Shown: positions 53,353-62,446, counted from the stretch's first letter. The stretch is 64,000 nt of DNA from Dolosigranulum pigrum ATCC 51524 (GCF_000245815.1 NZ_JH601103.1:288812-352811); one strand, 5' to 3'. The notes: generated from the letters alone by a model not told the origin. Made by a program: numbers and translations.

Positions 53353-54223
53353 CATGGTGATCACCTACCTTCTTCAGCGTTGTGGCTAATTGTTCCGCCA
53401 ATTCTTCCGTCGTCAGAGGCAAGTAATCAAACTGCCAATCATATTGTGCTTGCAATTGGTTGGCAAGTTCCGTTGCACTCGGTACACCCAGCTGTAAGCT
53501 AGACAACCAGTCTGATTCTGCAAAAATTTCACGCGGATCTCCTTGGCGGCGCACTGTCCCGGATTCCAACACGATTAAATGATCCGCATATGTTGCCACA
53601 TCATCCATCTGATGCGTCACTAAGACAATGGTTAAGCCTTGTTCTTTATGTAAGCGATAGAACATATCCATAATTTCTTTTTGCCCACGTGGATCTAACC
53701 CGGCTGTCGGCTCATCCAGTACTAATACTTCCGGCTCTAAAGCCAACACCCCTGCAATCGCAACTCGGCGCATCTGTCCACCTGATAGATCAAAGGGTGA
53801 CCGCTCCATGAAGCTAGCATCTAATCCCACAACTTCTAGGAGAGCTTCTGCCTTCGCTAATGCCTCTTCTTTCTCCATACCGAAGTTACGCGGACCAAAA
53901 GCAATATCTAAACCCACCGTCTCTTCAAATAACTGAGCTTCTGGAAATTGAAAGACAATCCCCACTTTTTTTCGCAATGGTTTTAGCTTCTTATTCTCGC
54001 TATCGGGCGTAATTGTCCGATCCCCAATTTGTACTGTCCCTTCTGTCGGCGTCTTCAGTGCATTCAAGTGTTGCAAGACCGTTGATTTTCCACTACCAGT
54101 ATGACCAATCAGTGCAGTATATTTCCCAGTCTCAATCATTAAATTGACATCATAGAGCGCCCGACTTTCGAAAGGAGACCCTATTTGATAAGCATATCCT
54201 ACATCTTGGAAACGGATGTCCAT
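53345..54223 (-). CDS. ecfA2: ECF transporter ATPase EcfA2
   Basis: 292 residues from ATG 54223. Walker A GHTGSGKST (40-48), signature DLSGGQMRR near 140, Walker B VLVLDEPTAGLDPRG near 162, and the EcfA C-terminal domain. The ribosome binding site is weak (GATTGG), and the start lies within the end of ecfA1, so translation is probably coupled. It pairs with EcfA1 under EcfT. Confidence 0.95.
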   Translation of the reverse strand: MDIRFQDVGYAYQIGSPFESRALYDVNLMIETGKYTALIGHTGSGKSTVLQHLNALKTPTEGTVQIGDRTITPDSENKKLKPLRKKVGIVFQFPEAQLFEETVGLDIAFGPRNFGMEKEEALAKAEALLEVVGLDASFMERSPFDLSGGQMRRVAIAGVLALEPEVLVLDEPTAGLDPRGQKEIMDMFYRLHKEQGLTIVLVTHQMDDVATYADHLIVLESGTVRRQGDPREIFAESDWLSSLQLGVPSATELANQLQAQYDWQFDYLPLTTEELAEQLATTLKKVGDHHDG

Positions 54224-55038
54224 AACCAATCAATCAACCCTTCTTTTGTTAAGTAATTATCTGGCACCTTAATATTCTCTTGTGCCAAGGCTTGCTTCAA
54301 CCGCTCAGGAAACGGTACATCAAGTCCATAAGACATTAAATTCTTCGTCTGCGAAAAAATAGCTTCCGGTTTATCGTGATCAATAATCTGACCACCCTTC
54401 ATGACTAAGACACGGTCACTCGCTGCAGCTTCATCTACATCATGTGTAATAGAAAGCACCGTTAAATTCTCTCGCTCTTTCACTTCTTTCACCGTCTGCA
54501 AGACTTCTCGACGCCCGCGTGGATCCAACATGCTTGTCGCTTCATCTAGAATCATAATCTTGGGCTTCAAGGCCACAATACCAGCAATCGCTACCCGCTG
54601 TTTTTGTCCACCTGACAGACGAGCAGGTTCTTTCTCAGCGAAGTCAGTCATGCCTACTTGAGCGAGAGCATGCTCGATTCGCTCAATCATCTCTGGTCGT
54701 GGTACACCCAGATTTTCCAGTCCAAATGCGACATCATCTTGCACGGTAGCACCGACAAACTGATTATCTGGATTTTGAAACACCATCCCAACACGTTGGC
54801 GGATATCCCACACATTTTCCATCGTTAAGTCTAGCCCATCAACTTGAACACTTCCTTCTTGAGGAGCGATCAAGCCATTTAAAGTTTTCGCTAGAGTGGA
54901 CTTCCCCGATCCATTGGGCCCCACGATACTCAACCACTCCCCCTGCTTAACGGAGAAGGATACATCATTCAACGCCAAGTGGTCATCATCTATATTATAT
55001 TTATACTTTATATTATTCACTGTAATGATATCTGACAT
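54199..55038 (-). CDS. ecfA1: ECF transporter ATPase EcfA1
   Basis: 279 residues. Walker A GPNGSGKST near residue 40, Q-loop QNPDNQFVGATV near 88, signature LSGGQKQR near 140, Walker B IMILDEATSMLDPRG near 162 (ATS instead of PTS, usual in EcfA1). First of the ecfA1-ecfA2-ecfT-truA unit with its own promoter at 55088-55116, needed because an amidase gene separates it from rplQ. Confidence 0.95.
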   Translation of the reverse strand: MSDIITVNNIKYKYNIDDDHLALNDVSFSVKQGEWLSIVGPNGSGKSTLAKTLNGLIAPQEGSVQVDGLDLTMENVWDIRQRVGMVFQNPDNQFVGATVQDDVAFGLENLGVPRPEMIERIEHALAQVGMTDFAEKEPARLSGGQKQRVAIAGIVALKPKIMILDEATSMLDPRGRREVLQTVKEVKERENLTVLSITHDVDEAAASDRVLVMKGGQIIDHDKPEAIFSQTKNLMSYGLDVPFPERLKQALAQENIKVPDNYLTKEGLIDWLWTSVSKM

Positions 55039-55087
55039 ACTATTAACTCCAATATTCTAAGCTATAAAATGGACACTCAATGCCTCA

Positions 55088-55116
55088 ATATTACCAAAAA
55101 TAGCCTCTTAATACAA
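55088..55116 (-). promoter_or_regulatory. ecfA1 promoter
   Basis: Minus strand TTGTAT (55116-55111), 17-bp spacer, TAATAT (55093-55088) with TGG before the -10 (extended type), 50 bp upstream of the ATG. Confidence 0.55.
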
Positions 55117-55167
55117 TCTTAATCAGCTTTTTCAAGCTAAAATGTGTGCTATTCATACTCTATTTAA

Positions 55168-56670
55168 CTAATTATGATTTTCTGCTGGCTTATCTAATCT
55201 TTCAATATCGGTCTGTAAGTGTCCCGCTTCTTCCAATTGTTGCGCTAGTTGCAATAATCGATATTCCTTCCCTTTACCCGCCCAGAAGTGTGTGCCGATT
55301 GGGTAGCCATCTGACGTCATAAATAGGGGCAGACTAATCGCAGGTTGACCGGCAATATTTTGGCTAAAAGCATATCCCATATAGTCATGTCCTTTTTTAT
55401 ATATTCGCATAATAAGCTCTTCTATAGCTTGCTCTGATAAATGTTCGGCTTGTTCCATCTCCTGCTCATAGGTACTGTATCCAAACTGTTCATGCTTTGG
55501 TGCGGGCCCATCTGTAATAGGTGTCAATGCTAGATCATAATTAGCCATAAACTTTTCGCGTTGTACGGTATATTGATCCCAAAAATTCAATATACTGGAT
55601 AATTCATACGCTGGAATTTTTTCTCCTGCTTTATACATCACCCAAGTCATTGGTTCCATATCTTGCATAGTTAAGCGTCGTCCTAGTGAGTCTTCTATTT
55701 TATGGAACATCTCAGCAGCGCCGATACTCGTTACCTTATAATAGGTTCTCAATAACTTCTCATCATCTGTATTAGGAGCAACCTCGATTAATTCATGCCC
55801 CAGTGCTTCCAATAAACGAACAGCTTTTGTTATATTATCTTTACTCGTCTTCGAAACGGTAGCCCCGATAGGAGACGTATAAGAAAAGGCAATTTTAAGC
55901 GGTTGATCAATTGGTTGTAATCTATCTTCTGATAATAAAGGAAGGTTAAACGGTGCTTCAACTTGGTCAGCCTCTAATGTTTTCAATAAAGTCCATGTGT
56001 CTCTCACTGAACGAGTTAATGCAAAGTCAACTGCATTCCCATGACCCCTTCGATAGCCACTTGGTCCCACAATAATACGTCCACGAGAGGGTTTCAGTCC
56101 AATTAAGCCACTAAAACTTGCAGGCAAGCGAATACTCCCACCACCATCACTCGCCATCGCAATAGGTACAATTCCTGCTTTTAACGCCGCCGCTGCCCCA
56201 CCACTAGATCCTCCTGCATTACGTGTTAAATCAAACGGTGTACGAACATGACCCGTATAGGTTGAATCACTAATCCCTTTAAAGGCAAATTCCGGTACAT
56301 TGCTACGTCCCACAATAATAAAACCCGCCTCAATAACACGCTCCACAAAATAATCTGTTGTTTCCGCAATATTCTGGTGAAGTAATTGTGATCCACTAGT
56401 CGCTGGAAAACCTGCCTGTTGTTGGCCCACATCTTTCAATAAGGTGGGAACTCCATAGAATGGCGGTAAAGTATGTAATTTATCTTTGTTCTCATCCAAT
56501 ACTTGAGCACGTTTTAATGCATATTCCTTTTGGACATGGGTCACCGCGTTAAGCATAGGGTTTAATGCCTCAATATTCGCTAATGCCCGCTTCACTAACT
56601 CAACTGAGGTCACCTTATCCTGCTTAATTAGATTAGCATAATAAGTTGCATCTTTTGTAAATAAATTCAT
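55168..56670 (-). CDS. Amidase signature family protein, copy 2
   Basis: 500 residues, the same architecture as the opp-linked amidase at 40182: lysine in PTLLKDVGQQQ near 78, GGSSGGAAAALKAGIVPIA and SDGGGSIRLPAS near 153-185, and LKPSRGRIIVGPSGYR near 195. The two proteins share most motifs and the same C-terminal layout (GTHFWAGKGKEYRLLQLAQQLEEAGHLQTD in pieces), so they are recent paralogues. Its position between rplQ and ecfA1 is not the usual one. GAAGGAG lies before the ATG. Substrate unknown. Confidence 0.88.
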   Translation of the reverse strand: MNLFTKDATYYANLIKQDKVTSVELVKRALANIEALNPMLNAVTHVQKEYALKRAQVLDENKDKLHTLPPFYGVPTLLKDVGQQQAGFPATSGSQLLHQNIAETTDYFVERVIEAGFIIVGRSNVPEFAFKGISDSTYTGHVRTPFDLTRNAGGSSGGAAAALKAGIVPIAMASDGGGSIRLPASFSGLIGLKPSRGRIIVGPSGYRRGHGNAVDFALTRSVRDTWTLLKTLEADQVEAPFNLPLLSEDRLQPIDQPLKIAFSYTSPIGATVSKTSKDNITKAVRLLEALGHELIEVAPNTDDEKLLRTYYKVTSIGAAEMFHKIEDSLGRRLTMQDMEPMTWVMYKAGEKIPAYELSSILNFWDQYTVQREKFMANYDLALTPITDGPAPKHEQFGYSTYEQEMEQAEHLSEQAIEELIMRIYKKGHDYMGYAFSQNIAGQPAISLPLFMTSDGYPIGTHFWAGKGKEYRLLQLAQQLEEAGHLQTDIERLDKPAENHN

Positions 56671-56809
56671 CGCAAAACTCCTTCTTCTGAATCAAATACC
56701 CTCATTATTATGACACATTGATTGAGTAATCAAAAGAAATACAACTCATTTTATATACAATATTGTTTAATGAAAATTATGTATAAAAAAAGCACTTTTG
56801 ATATATGGT

Positions 56810-56841
56810 GTTTTCCTAGGAGGCAATCCCCCTAGGAAAAC
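56810..56841 (-). terminator. Hairpin after rplQ, possible terminator of the ribosomal operon
   Basis: Perfect 11-bp inverted repeat GTTTTCCTAGG / CCTAGGAAAAC with a 10-base loop, 90 bp past the rplQ stop. No immediate U-run on the minus strand; a T7 run follows 22 bases later. The rest of the 260-bp gap to the amidase start holds nothing else I recognise. Confidence 0.5.
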
Positions 56842-56929
56842 TAGAGCTAGACACTTGGTTACTTAACTCTCATTAAGTCCCATCATCATAACGCTCCATA
56901 CATCGTAAGTGTTTCATCAAAACTTAAGA

Positions 56930-57349
56930 TTATTCTTCTTCAGCTTCTTGTTCTGCTACTTCGCCTTTTTCAACGAATTCTAAAATAGCCATCGGTGCAC
57001 CATCTCCGCGACGAGGTTCAGTGTTTAATACGCGAGTGTAGCCACCGTTACGGTTTTCGAATCGAACAGCGATATCATCGAACAATTTTTGAAGTGTTGA
57101 CTGTACGATGATTTCATCTTCTGTTTCGCCGACTTCAGCTAATTCATTACGCAAGAAAGCTGCTGCTTGGCGTCGTGCGTGTAAGTCACCACGTTTACCA
57201 AGTGTGACCATTTTTTCAGCTAGTCGCTGTGTTTCTTTTGCGCGAGTTTTTGTCGTCTTAATACGGTCATTAATAATCAAATCAGATACTAAATCACGTA
57301 ACATAGCTTTACGTTGTGAACTTGTACGTCCTAATTTGCGGTATCCCAT
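56930..57349 (-). CDS. rplQ: Ribosomal protein L17 (bL17)
   Basis: 139 residues: YRKLGRTSSQRKAMLRDLVSDLI at the start, NRNGGYTRVLNTEPRRGDGAPMAILEFV near 98-125, and an acidic tail (EKGEVAEQEAEEE) that makes it slightly longer than usual. Last gene of the alpha operon, 26 bp after rpoA. Confidence 0.98.
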   Translation of the reverse strand: MGYRKLGRTSSQRKAMLRDLVSDLIINDRIKTTKTRAKETQRLAEKMVTLGKRGDLHARRQAAAFLRNELAEVGETEDEIIVQSTLQKLFDDIAVRFENRNGGYTRVLNTEPRRGDGAPMAILEFVEKGEVAEQEAEEE

Positions 57350-57375
57350 AATTGTATCTCCTCCTTCGTCTTAAA

Positions 57376-58317
57376 TTATTCTTCTCGTAAGCTTAAATCA
57401 AGCTCGGCTAATTTGTTTTTCACTTCTTCCAGTGATTTACGTCCAAGATTTCGAACTTTCATCATTTCTGATTCAGTTTTACCAGTGAGCTCTTGTACGG
57501 TATTAATACCTGCTCGCTTCAAGCAATTGTATGAACGTACAGATAAATCAAGCTCTTCGATAGTCATCTCAAGCATTTTTTCCATCTGTGTTTCTTCTTT
57601 TTCTACCATGATTTCAGCATCTCGTGCTTCTTCAGTTAGATTAACAAAGATATCTAAGTGCTCAGTCATGATTTTCGCTGCTAAGCTCAAACCATCTTCT
57701 GGTGAAATAGATCCGTCTGTCCATACATCTAATGTTAGTTTATCGAATTGATCTTGTTCGCCAACTCGCGTGTTTTCTACATTATAGTTCACGCGTTTGA
57801 TTGGGGTATAAATTGAATCAATCGGTAGCACTCCAATAGGCATATCATCATGTTTATTGTCTTCAGCATCAACGTAACCACGGCCACGTTCTGCTTCCAT
57901 ACGAATATGCAGATGTCCACCTTCAGATACGGTGCATAAATATAAATCAGGATTCATAATCTCGACATCGCTATCGTGAATGATGTCGCCAGCTGTCACT
58001 TCAGCTGCTCCTTCAATATCTAATTCAATTGTTTTTGTTTCTTCAGTGTGGAGCTTTAAAGCAAGTTTCTTCAAGTTCAAGATGATCGCTGTGACATCTT
58101 CTACCACACCATCAATGGCTGTAAATTCGTGCAAAACACCATCAATTTGAATGTTTGTCACGGCAGCACCAGGCAGTGATGATAATAAAATACGGCGTAA
58201 TGAATTACCAAGTGTTGTTCCATACCCACGTTCTAGTGGATCGATCACAAACTTACCGAATTTTCCATCTTCGCTGACCTCAACTGTTTCAATAACTGGC
58301 TTTTCAATTTCAATCAT
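57376..58317 (-). CDS. rpoA: RNA polymerase alpha subunit
   Basis: 313 residues from ATG 58317, the family start MIEIEKP. N-terminal dimerisation domain with ERGYGTTLGNSLRRILLSSLPG near 30-52 and the C-terminal DNA/activator-binding domain (LDLSVRSYNCLKRAGINTV near 245, GRKSLEEVKNKL near 290). An earlier in-frame ATG seven codons upstream is less likely given AAAGGA close to 58317. Confidence 0.97.
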   Translation of the reverse strand: MIEIEKPVIETVEVSEDGKFGKFVIDPLERGYGTTLGNSLRRILLSSLPGAAVTNIQIDGVLHEFTAIDGVVEDVTAIILNLKKLALKLHTEETKTIELDIEGAAEVTAGDIIHDSDVEIMNPDLYLCTVSEGGHLHIRMEAERGRGYVDAEDNKHDDMPIGVLPIDSIYTPIKRVNYNVENTRVGEQDQFDKLTLDVWTDGSISPEDGLSLAAKIMTEHLDIFVNLTEEARDAEIMVEKEETQMEKMLEMTIEELDLSVRSYNCLKRAGINTVQELTGKTESEMMKVRNLGRKSLEEVKNKLAELDLSLREE

Positions 58318-58384
58318 TTGGTCCTTTACCCCTTTCAAAACGTTGTCAACGTCATAGTCTGTTCATTACATTGCAATATTATGA

Positions 58385-58783
58385 TTAGACGCGACGACGT
58401 TTTGGAGGTCGGCATCCGTTGTGTGGTACAGGTGTTACATCTTTAATTGCGGTAACATCTAATCCAGTTGCTTGTAGTGAACGAATAGCTGCTTCACGAC
58501 CGCTTCCTGGGCCTTTAACTGATACCTCAACAGATTTCATACCATTTTCCATACCACCTTTAGCAGCTGCTTCAGCCGCCATTTGTGCAGCGAATGGTGT
58601 TGATTTACGAGAACCTTTAAATCCTAATTGTCCCGCAGATGACCATGAAATAGCGTTCCCTTGAACATCTGTAATCATTACGATAGTGTTGTTGAATGTT
58701 GAACGGATGTGAGCTACACCATGCTCAATATTCTTTCTCTGCTTACGTTTACGTGAACGTTTTGGTTTTCTTCCTTTAGCCAT
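58385..58783 (-). CDS. rpsK: Ribosomal protein S11 (uS11)
   Basis: 132 residues: basic N terminus (GRKPKRSRKRKQRKN), AHIRSTFNNTIVMITD, GPGSGREAAIRSLQATGLDV, and the end THNGCRPPKRRRV type (here PVPHNGCRPPKRRRV). Complete; AGGAGG upstream. Follows rpsM by 32 bp. Confidence 0.98.
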   Translation of the reverse strand: MAKGRKPKRSRKRKQRKNIEHGVAHIRSTFNNTIVMITDVQGNAISWSSAGQLGFKGSRKSTPFAAQMAAEAAAKGGMENGMKSVEVSVKGPGSGREAAIRSLQATGLDVTAIKDVTPVPHNGCRPPKRRRV

Positions 58784-58815
58784 GAAAATACCTCCTTACT
58801 TTATTTAGTGATTAA

Positions 58816-59181
58816 TTATTTTTTCTTACCAGCAATTGCAACCGCTGGGCCTTTACGTGTACGTGCATTGTTTTTAGTTCGTTGTCCACGAACTGGAAGA
58901 CCTTTACGGTGGCGAATACCTCGGTATGAACCAATTTCTTTCAATCGCTTGATGTTTTGGTTCACTTCACGGCGTAAGTCACCTTCGACTTTTAATTTGT
59001 CGACTTCAGCACGAATCGCGTCAAGCTGATCATTCGTCAACTCATTGACACGTGTTTCTTCCGGTACGTTCACTGCTGCTAGAACTTTTTGAGCAGTTGT
59101 CTTACCAATTCCGTAGATGTAAGTTAATGAAATAACAATGTGCTTATCTCGTGGAATATCTACTCCAGCAATACGAGCCAT
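58816..59181 (-). CDS. rpsM: Ribosomal protein S13 (uS13)
   Basis: 121 residues: ARIAGVDIPRDKHIVISLTYIYGIG, the helix-two-turn-helix region, and the basic C terminus RGIRHRKGLPVRGQRTKNNARTRKG (in pieces) that contacts tRNA and the head of the 30S subunit. Complete; 30 bp after rpmJ. Confidence 0.98.
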   Translation of the reverse strand: MARIAGVDIPRDKHIVISLTYIYGIGKTTAQKVLAAVNVPEETRVNELTNDQLDAIRAEVDKLKVEGDLRREVNQNIKRLKEIGSYRGIRHRKGLPVRGQRTKNNARTRKGPAVAIAGKKK

Positions 59182-59211
59182 AATTTAACCTCCTTTTTAT
59201 TTAGCGTTTAA

Positions 59212-59325
59212 TTAGCCTTGACGTTGTTTGTGTTTAGGGTTTTCACAAATCACCATAACTTTACCGTTACGACGAACAATTTTACATTTGTCACACATTT
59301 TTTTGACGGATGCTCTTACCTTCAC
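59212..59325 (-). CDS. rpmJ: Ribosomal protein L36 (bL36)
   Basis: 37 residues with a GTG start preceded by GGAGGTTATACAA. MKVRASVKKMCDKCKIVRR then VMVICENPKHKQRQG, with the Cys-Cys-Cys-His zinc ligands (C11, C14, C27, H32), so it is the zinc-binding form. Its small size makes it easy to miss; its place between infA and rpsM is canonical. Confidence 0.97.
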   Translation of the reverse strand: MKVRASVKKMCDKCKIVRRNGKVMVICENPKHKQRQG

Positions 59326-59364
59326 TTGTATAACCTCCTTTTGTATCTAGGTTCAACTAAATTC

Positions 59365-59418
59365 TGACACCGCTGGAAATAACTAACAACAGCTATTCCT
59401 TGAGGTGTCTATCACCTC
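59365..59418 (-). promoter_or_regulatory. Two mutually exclusive hairpins between infA and rpmJ
   Basis: GGTGTC (59404-59409) can pair with GACACC (59366-59371) around an inner GGAAATA/TATTCC stem, or the overlapping GAGGTG (59402-59407) can pair with CACCTC (59413-59418). Only one can form at a time. This 119-bp gap is the longest inside the operon, so an attenuation or processing role is possible. No U-run follows. Confidence 0.35.
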
Positions 59419-59444
59419 GTTTTACCAAGTGCGGAGTCTATCGA

Positions 59445-59663
59445 TTATTTATAACGGTACGTAATGCGGCCTTTTGTAAGATCATATGGCGACATTTCGA
59501 CTGTTACTTTATCTCCAGGTAGAATTCGAATATAGTTCATGCGGATCTTACCCGAAACATGTGCAAGAATCTCGTGATCATTTTCTAATTCTACTTTAAA
59601 CATTGCATTGGGTAAGGTCTCAACAACGACACCTTCTACCTCAATAACGTCTTCTTTTGCCAT
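59445..59663 (-). CDS. infA: Translation initiation factor IF-1
   Basis: 72 residues from ATG 59663 (GGAGGAAAACATCC upstream; the open frame back to 59714 has no site). OB-fold: KEDVIEVEGVVVETLPNAMF, HISGKIRM-type AHVSGKIRMNYIRILPGDKV, ending YDLTKGRITYRYK. Binds the A site of the 30S subunit. Confidence 0.98.
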   Translation of the reverse strand: MAKEDVIEVEGVVVETLPNAMFKVELENDHEILAHVSGKIRMNYIRILPGDKVTVEMSPYDLTKGRITYRYK

Positions 59664-59788
59664 GGATGTTTTCCTCCTTTGACATCTGTCACATACAAAT
59701 ACACGTAAGTTCATAAACTTACTGTAATTTTTTCATTTGAATTGACACTCTTATCATGGTAACACAAATGACGGATGATTACAAGATA

Positions 59789-60433
59789 CTAATCTAGGAT
59801 CTGTTGGATGTCAGCAAATACATCATCAGGTGCTTGCTGACCATCAATGATACGAAGAATTCCTTTTTCTTGGTAGAAATCTACCAGGGCATTCGTCTGT
59901 TCTTCGTTAACTTCAATCCGTTTTTTAACTGTTTCTGGTTTGTCATCATCACGTTGATGGAATTCCGTTCCCCCACAAACATCACAAACACCATCTTCTT
60001 GCGGTGGATTGTAAAGTTTATGGTAAGTTTCTCCACAATTAGAGCAAATAAAACGACCAGTTAACCGCTCCATTAGAATGCTTTTATCTACTTTAATGTA
60101 AATTGCTGCATCCAACTGACGATTTTGGTCAGATAAAATCTGCTCAAGAACTTCCGCTTGTGGAATAGTTCGTGGAAAACCATCGAGTAAGAAGCCATCT
60201 GTTGTGTCATCTTGATCTAATCTCTCAGCCACAATGCCATTGGTTACTTCATCAGGGACAAGATCGCCAGCATCCATGAAACTTTTTGCCTTCTTGCCGA
60301 GCGGTGTTTCATTTTTCATGGCCGCTCGGAACATATCCCCTGTTGAAATATGAGGGATATCGAGAGCTTCTTGAATGCGACTTGCTTGTGTTCCCTTACC
60401 GGCACCGGGCAATCCTAATAGATATAAATTCAT
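59789..60433 (-). CDS. adk: Adenylate kinase
   Basis: 214 residues, long form. P-loop GLPGAGKGTQ (7-16), LLDGFPRT near 82, LID domain with a four-cysteine zinc site CSNCGETYH ... CDVCGG (about 129-155), and RDDDKPETVKKR near 160. Converts AMP + ATP to 2 ADP. Between secY and infA as in other Firmicutes. Confidence 0.98.
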   Translation of the reverse strand: MNLYLLGLPGAGKGTQASRIQEALDIPHISTGDMFRAAMKNETPLGKKAKSFMDAGDLVPDEVTNGIVAERLDQDDTTDGFLLDGFPRTIPQAEVLEQILSDQNRQLDAAIYIKVDKSILMERLTGRFICSNCGETYHKLYNPPQEDGVCDVCGGTEFHQRDDDKPETVKKRIEVNEEQTNALVDFYQEKGILRIIDGQQAPDDVFADIQQILD

Positions 60434-60452
60434 CGAGCTCCTCCTACCTTTG

Positions 60453-61769
60453 CTACGTTTTCAGTTCTTCATACGGATGAATAAATCCTTTGTACTGATT
60501 TTTACTTAGTAATCCTTCCAGTTGACGCATGGTATCTAGACCAACTCCAACCACGATTAGAAGACTAGTTCCACCGAGAGATAGAGAGGATGGTAAATTC
60601 CATAAGGCTGATGCAATCATCGGTAGTACGGAAATTACGCCAAGGTAAACGGCTCCCACTGTTGAGAGGCGAATTAGCATATAACCAATATACTCCTCTG
60701 TTGCAATACCTGGTCTAACACTTGGAATATACGCGTTTTGTTTCTGTAAATTCTCAGCCACCTTCTCCGGATTAATCTGGATAAAGGCGTAGAAATACGT
60801 GAAAACAATAATTAACAAGGTATAGAATGTTGCCCCGACTGGATCACTTAAGTTAAAGACACGGCTAGCGATTTCATACCAAGTTTGTCCTTGGCTACTG
60901 GTCGCAAACGTATTTAGAATGATTTGCGGTGTCATAATGAATGAACTCGCAAAAATAACAGGAATAACACCTGCTGAGTTTACCTTAAGTGGCAACTTGG
61001 CATCACTAGCTGACTGTGCTCGTTTAGAATAACGAACAGGGATTTCACGCTTAGCGTTTTCCATCCAAGTAACGAAGATGATTAATCCAATAATAGCTAA
61101 CACAACAATTGCTGTGAAAATTAGCGATTGTGTTAATTCATCGCCCGCATTCTTAATCTGAACGTTGTAGAACTCTCGAATATCTTGTGGAATTGATGAA
61201 ACAATCCCGGCAAAGATAATAAGAGAGGTTCCGTTACCAACACCATGGACAGTAATCATCTCACCGAGCCACATCACTAACATTGTCCCCGCCGTTAAAA
61301 TAATTGCGATAGTAACAAATGTCGCTGTTGTTTGTGAACGGACGAGTCCAAATCCTGATAAGGCGTTAAACCCATAAGAGATTCCTAGACCTTGTAAAAA
61401 ACCTAAGGCAATTGTCGCATAACGCGTGACATTGTTAAGTTTCTTTCGTCCTACTTCACCCTGCTCAGACCATTCCTTAAATTTTGGAATAATGTCCATC
61501 TGCAAGAGTTGAACGATAATGGAGGAGGTAATGTAGGGGGATACCCCTAGTGCAAACACAGAATACTGTGACAACGCACCCCCACCAAACATATCCAACA
61601 AGTTAAAAAGTCCACTTTGTTGAAGTTCATCAAGTGCCGAAGCATCGACGCCTGGCACTGTAATATGCGTTCCAATTCGGAAAACAAATAACAATGCTAG
61701 TGTAAAGAACACCCGACTTCTAACTTTCTTTTCAGTGAATGCCCCTTTAATTATATTGAACATTCCCAT
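60453..61769 (-). CDS. secY: Preprotein translocase subunit SecY
   Basis: 438 residues, ten membrane segments. Start MFNIIKGAFTEKKVRSRVFFTL, plug region near 55-70 (FNLLDMFGGGAL), RYAKRAQ-type cytoplasmic loop RYSKRAQSASDAKLPLKVN near 245, and TYFYAFIQINPEKVAENLQKQNAYIPSVRPG in pieces near 330-360. Channel of the Sec translocon. GAGGTGG at the end of rplO is its ribosome binding site. Confidence 0.98.
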   Translation of the reverse strand: MGMFNIIKGAFTEKKVRSRVFFTLALLFVFRIGTHITVPGVDASALDELQQSGLFNLLDMFGGGALSQYSVFALGVSPYITSSIIVQLLQMDIIPKFKEWSEQGEVGRKKLNNVTRYATIALGFLQGLGISYGFNALSGFGLVRSQTTATFVTIAIILTAGTMLVMWLGEMITVHGVGNGTSLIIFAGIVSSIPQDIREFYNVQIKNAGDELTQSLIFTAIVVLAIIGLIIFVTWMENAKREIPVRYSKRAQSASDAKLPLKVNSAGVIPVIFASSFIMTPQIILNTFATSSQGQTWYEIASRVFNLSDPVGATFYTLLIIVFTYFYAFIQINPEKVAENLQKQNAYIPSVRPGIATEEYIGYMLIRLSTVGAVYLGVISVLPMIASALWNLPSSLSLGGTSLLIVVGVGLDTMRQLEGLLSKNQYKGFIHPYEELKT

Positions 61770-61773
61770 AGTC

Positions 61774-62214
61774 TTAGACCACCTCTACAGTTCCGCCGTT
61801 GTTCTCAATTGCTTCTTTCGCACTATTAGAGAATTTGTGTGCTTTCACTGTTAGTTTTTTCTCGAGTTTTCCTCGACCTAAGATTTTCACACCTGATTTT
61901 ACTTTTTTGATCATACCGACCTCTTGTAGTAATTCTGGTGTTACTTCAGTTCCATCATCAAAGTTATTTAATTTCTCAAGGTTAACAACCGCGTACTCTT
62001 TACGGTTAATGTTTGTAAATCCACGTTTTGGCAATGTTTGGAAGAGTGGAGTTTGACCACCTTCAAAGCCTAGACGTACACCACCACCAGAACGAGATTT
62101 TTGTCCGTGCTCACCACGGCCAGCTGTGTTCCCTTGTCCACTTGATGGACCACGAGCAATTCGTTTTTTAGAATGACGTGAACCTTCTGCAGGTTTTAAT
62201 TCATGAAGTTTCAT
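61774..62214 (-). CDS. rplO: Ribosomal protein L15 (uL15)
   Basis: 146 residues: MKLHELKPAEGSRHSKKRIA, the Gly/Arg-rich SSGQGNTAGRGEHGQKSRSGGG region (in pieces), and a C-terminal KAHKFSNSAKEAIENNGG. Complete; 4 bp before secY. Confidence 0.98.
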   Translation of the reverse strand: MKLHELKPAEGSRHSKKRIARGPSSGQGNTAGRGEHGQKSRSGGGVRLGFEGGQTPLFQTLPKRGFTNINRKEYAVVNLEKLNNFDDGTEVTPELLQEVGMIKKVKSGVKILGRGKLEKKLTVKAHKFSNSAKEAIENNGGTVEVV

Positions 62215-62250
62215 AAATCTGGCACCTCCTTTTATTAATTTAAAAAATAA

Positions 62251-62433
62251 TTAGTCTAATTCTTTTACTTCTACTAAGTGTTGTACTTTGTTGATTGCGC
62301 CACGGATTGCATCATTGTCCTCTTGAACAACTTGAGAATTCACTTTCTTAAGCCCTAAAGATTTAATGATTTTGTGCTGAGTTTGTGGACGGCCAATCAA
62401 ACTTTTTTTCAGCGTAATTTGTAAGTTTGCCAT
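62251..62433 (-). CDS. rpmD: Ribosomal protein L30 (uL30)
   Basis: 60 residues: LQITLKKSLIGRPQTQHKIIKSLGLKK (in pieces) and IRGAINKVQHLVEVKEL. Complete; 13 bp after rpsE. Confidence 0.97.
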   Translation of the reverse strand: MANLQITLKKSLIGRPQTQHKIIKSLGLKKVNSQVVQEDNDAIRGAINKVQHLVEVKELD

Positions 62434-62446
62434 GAATGGTCCACTC

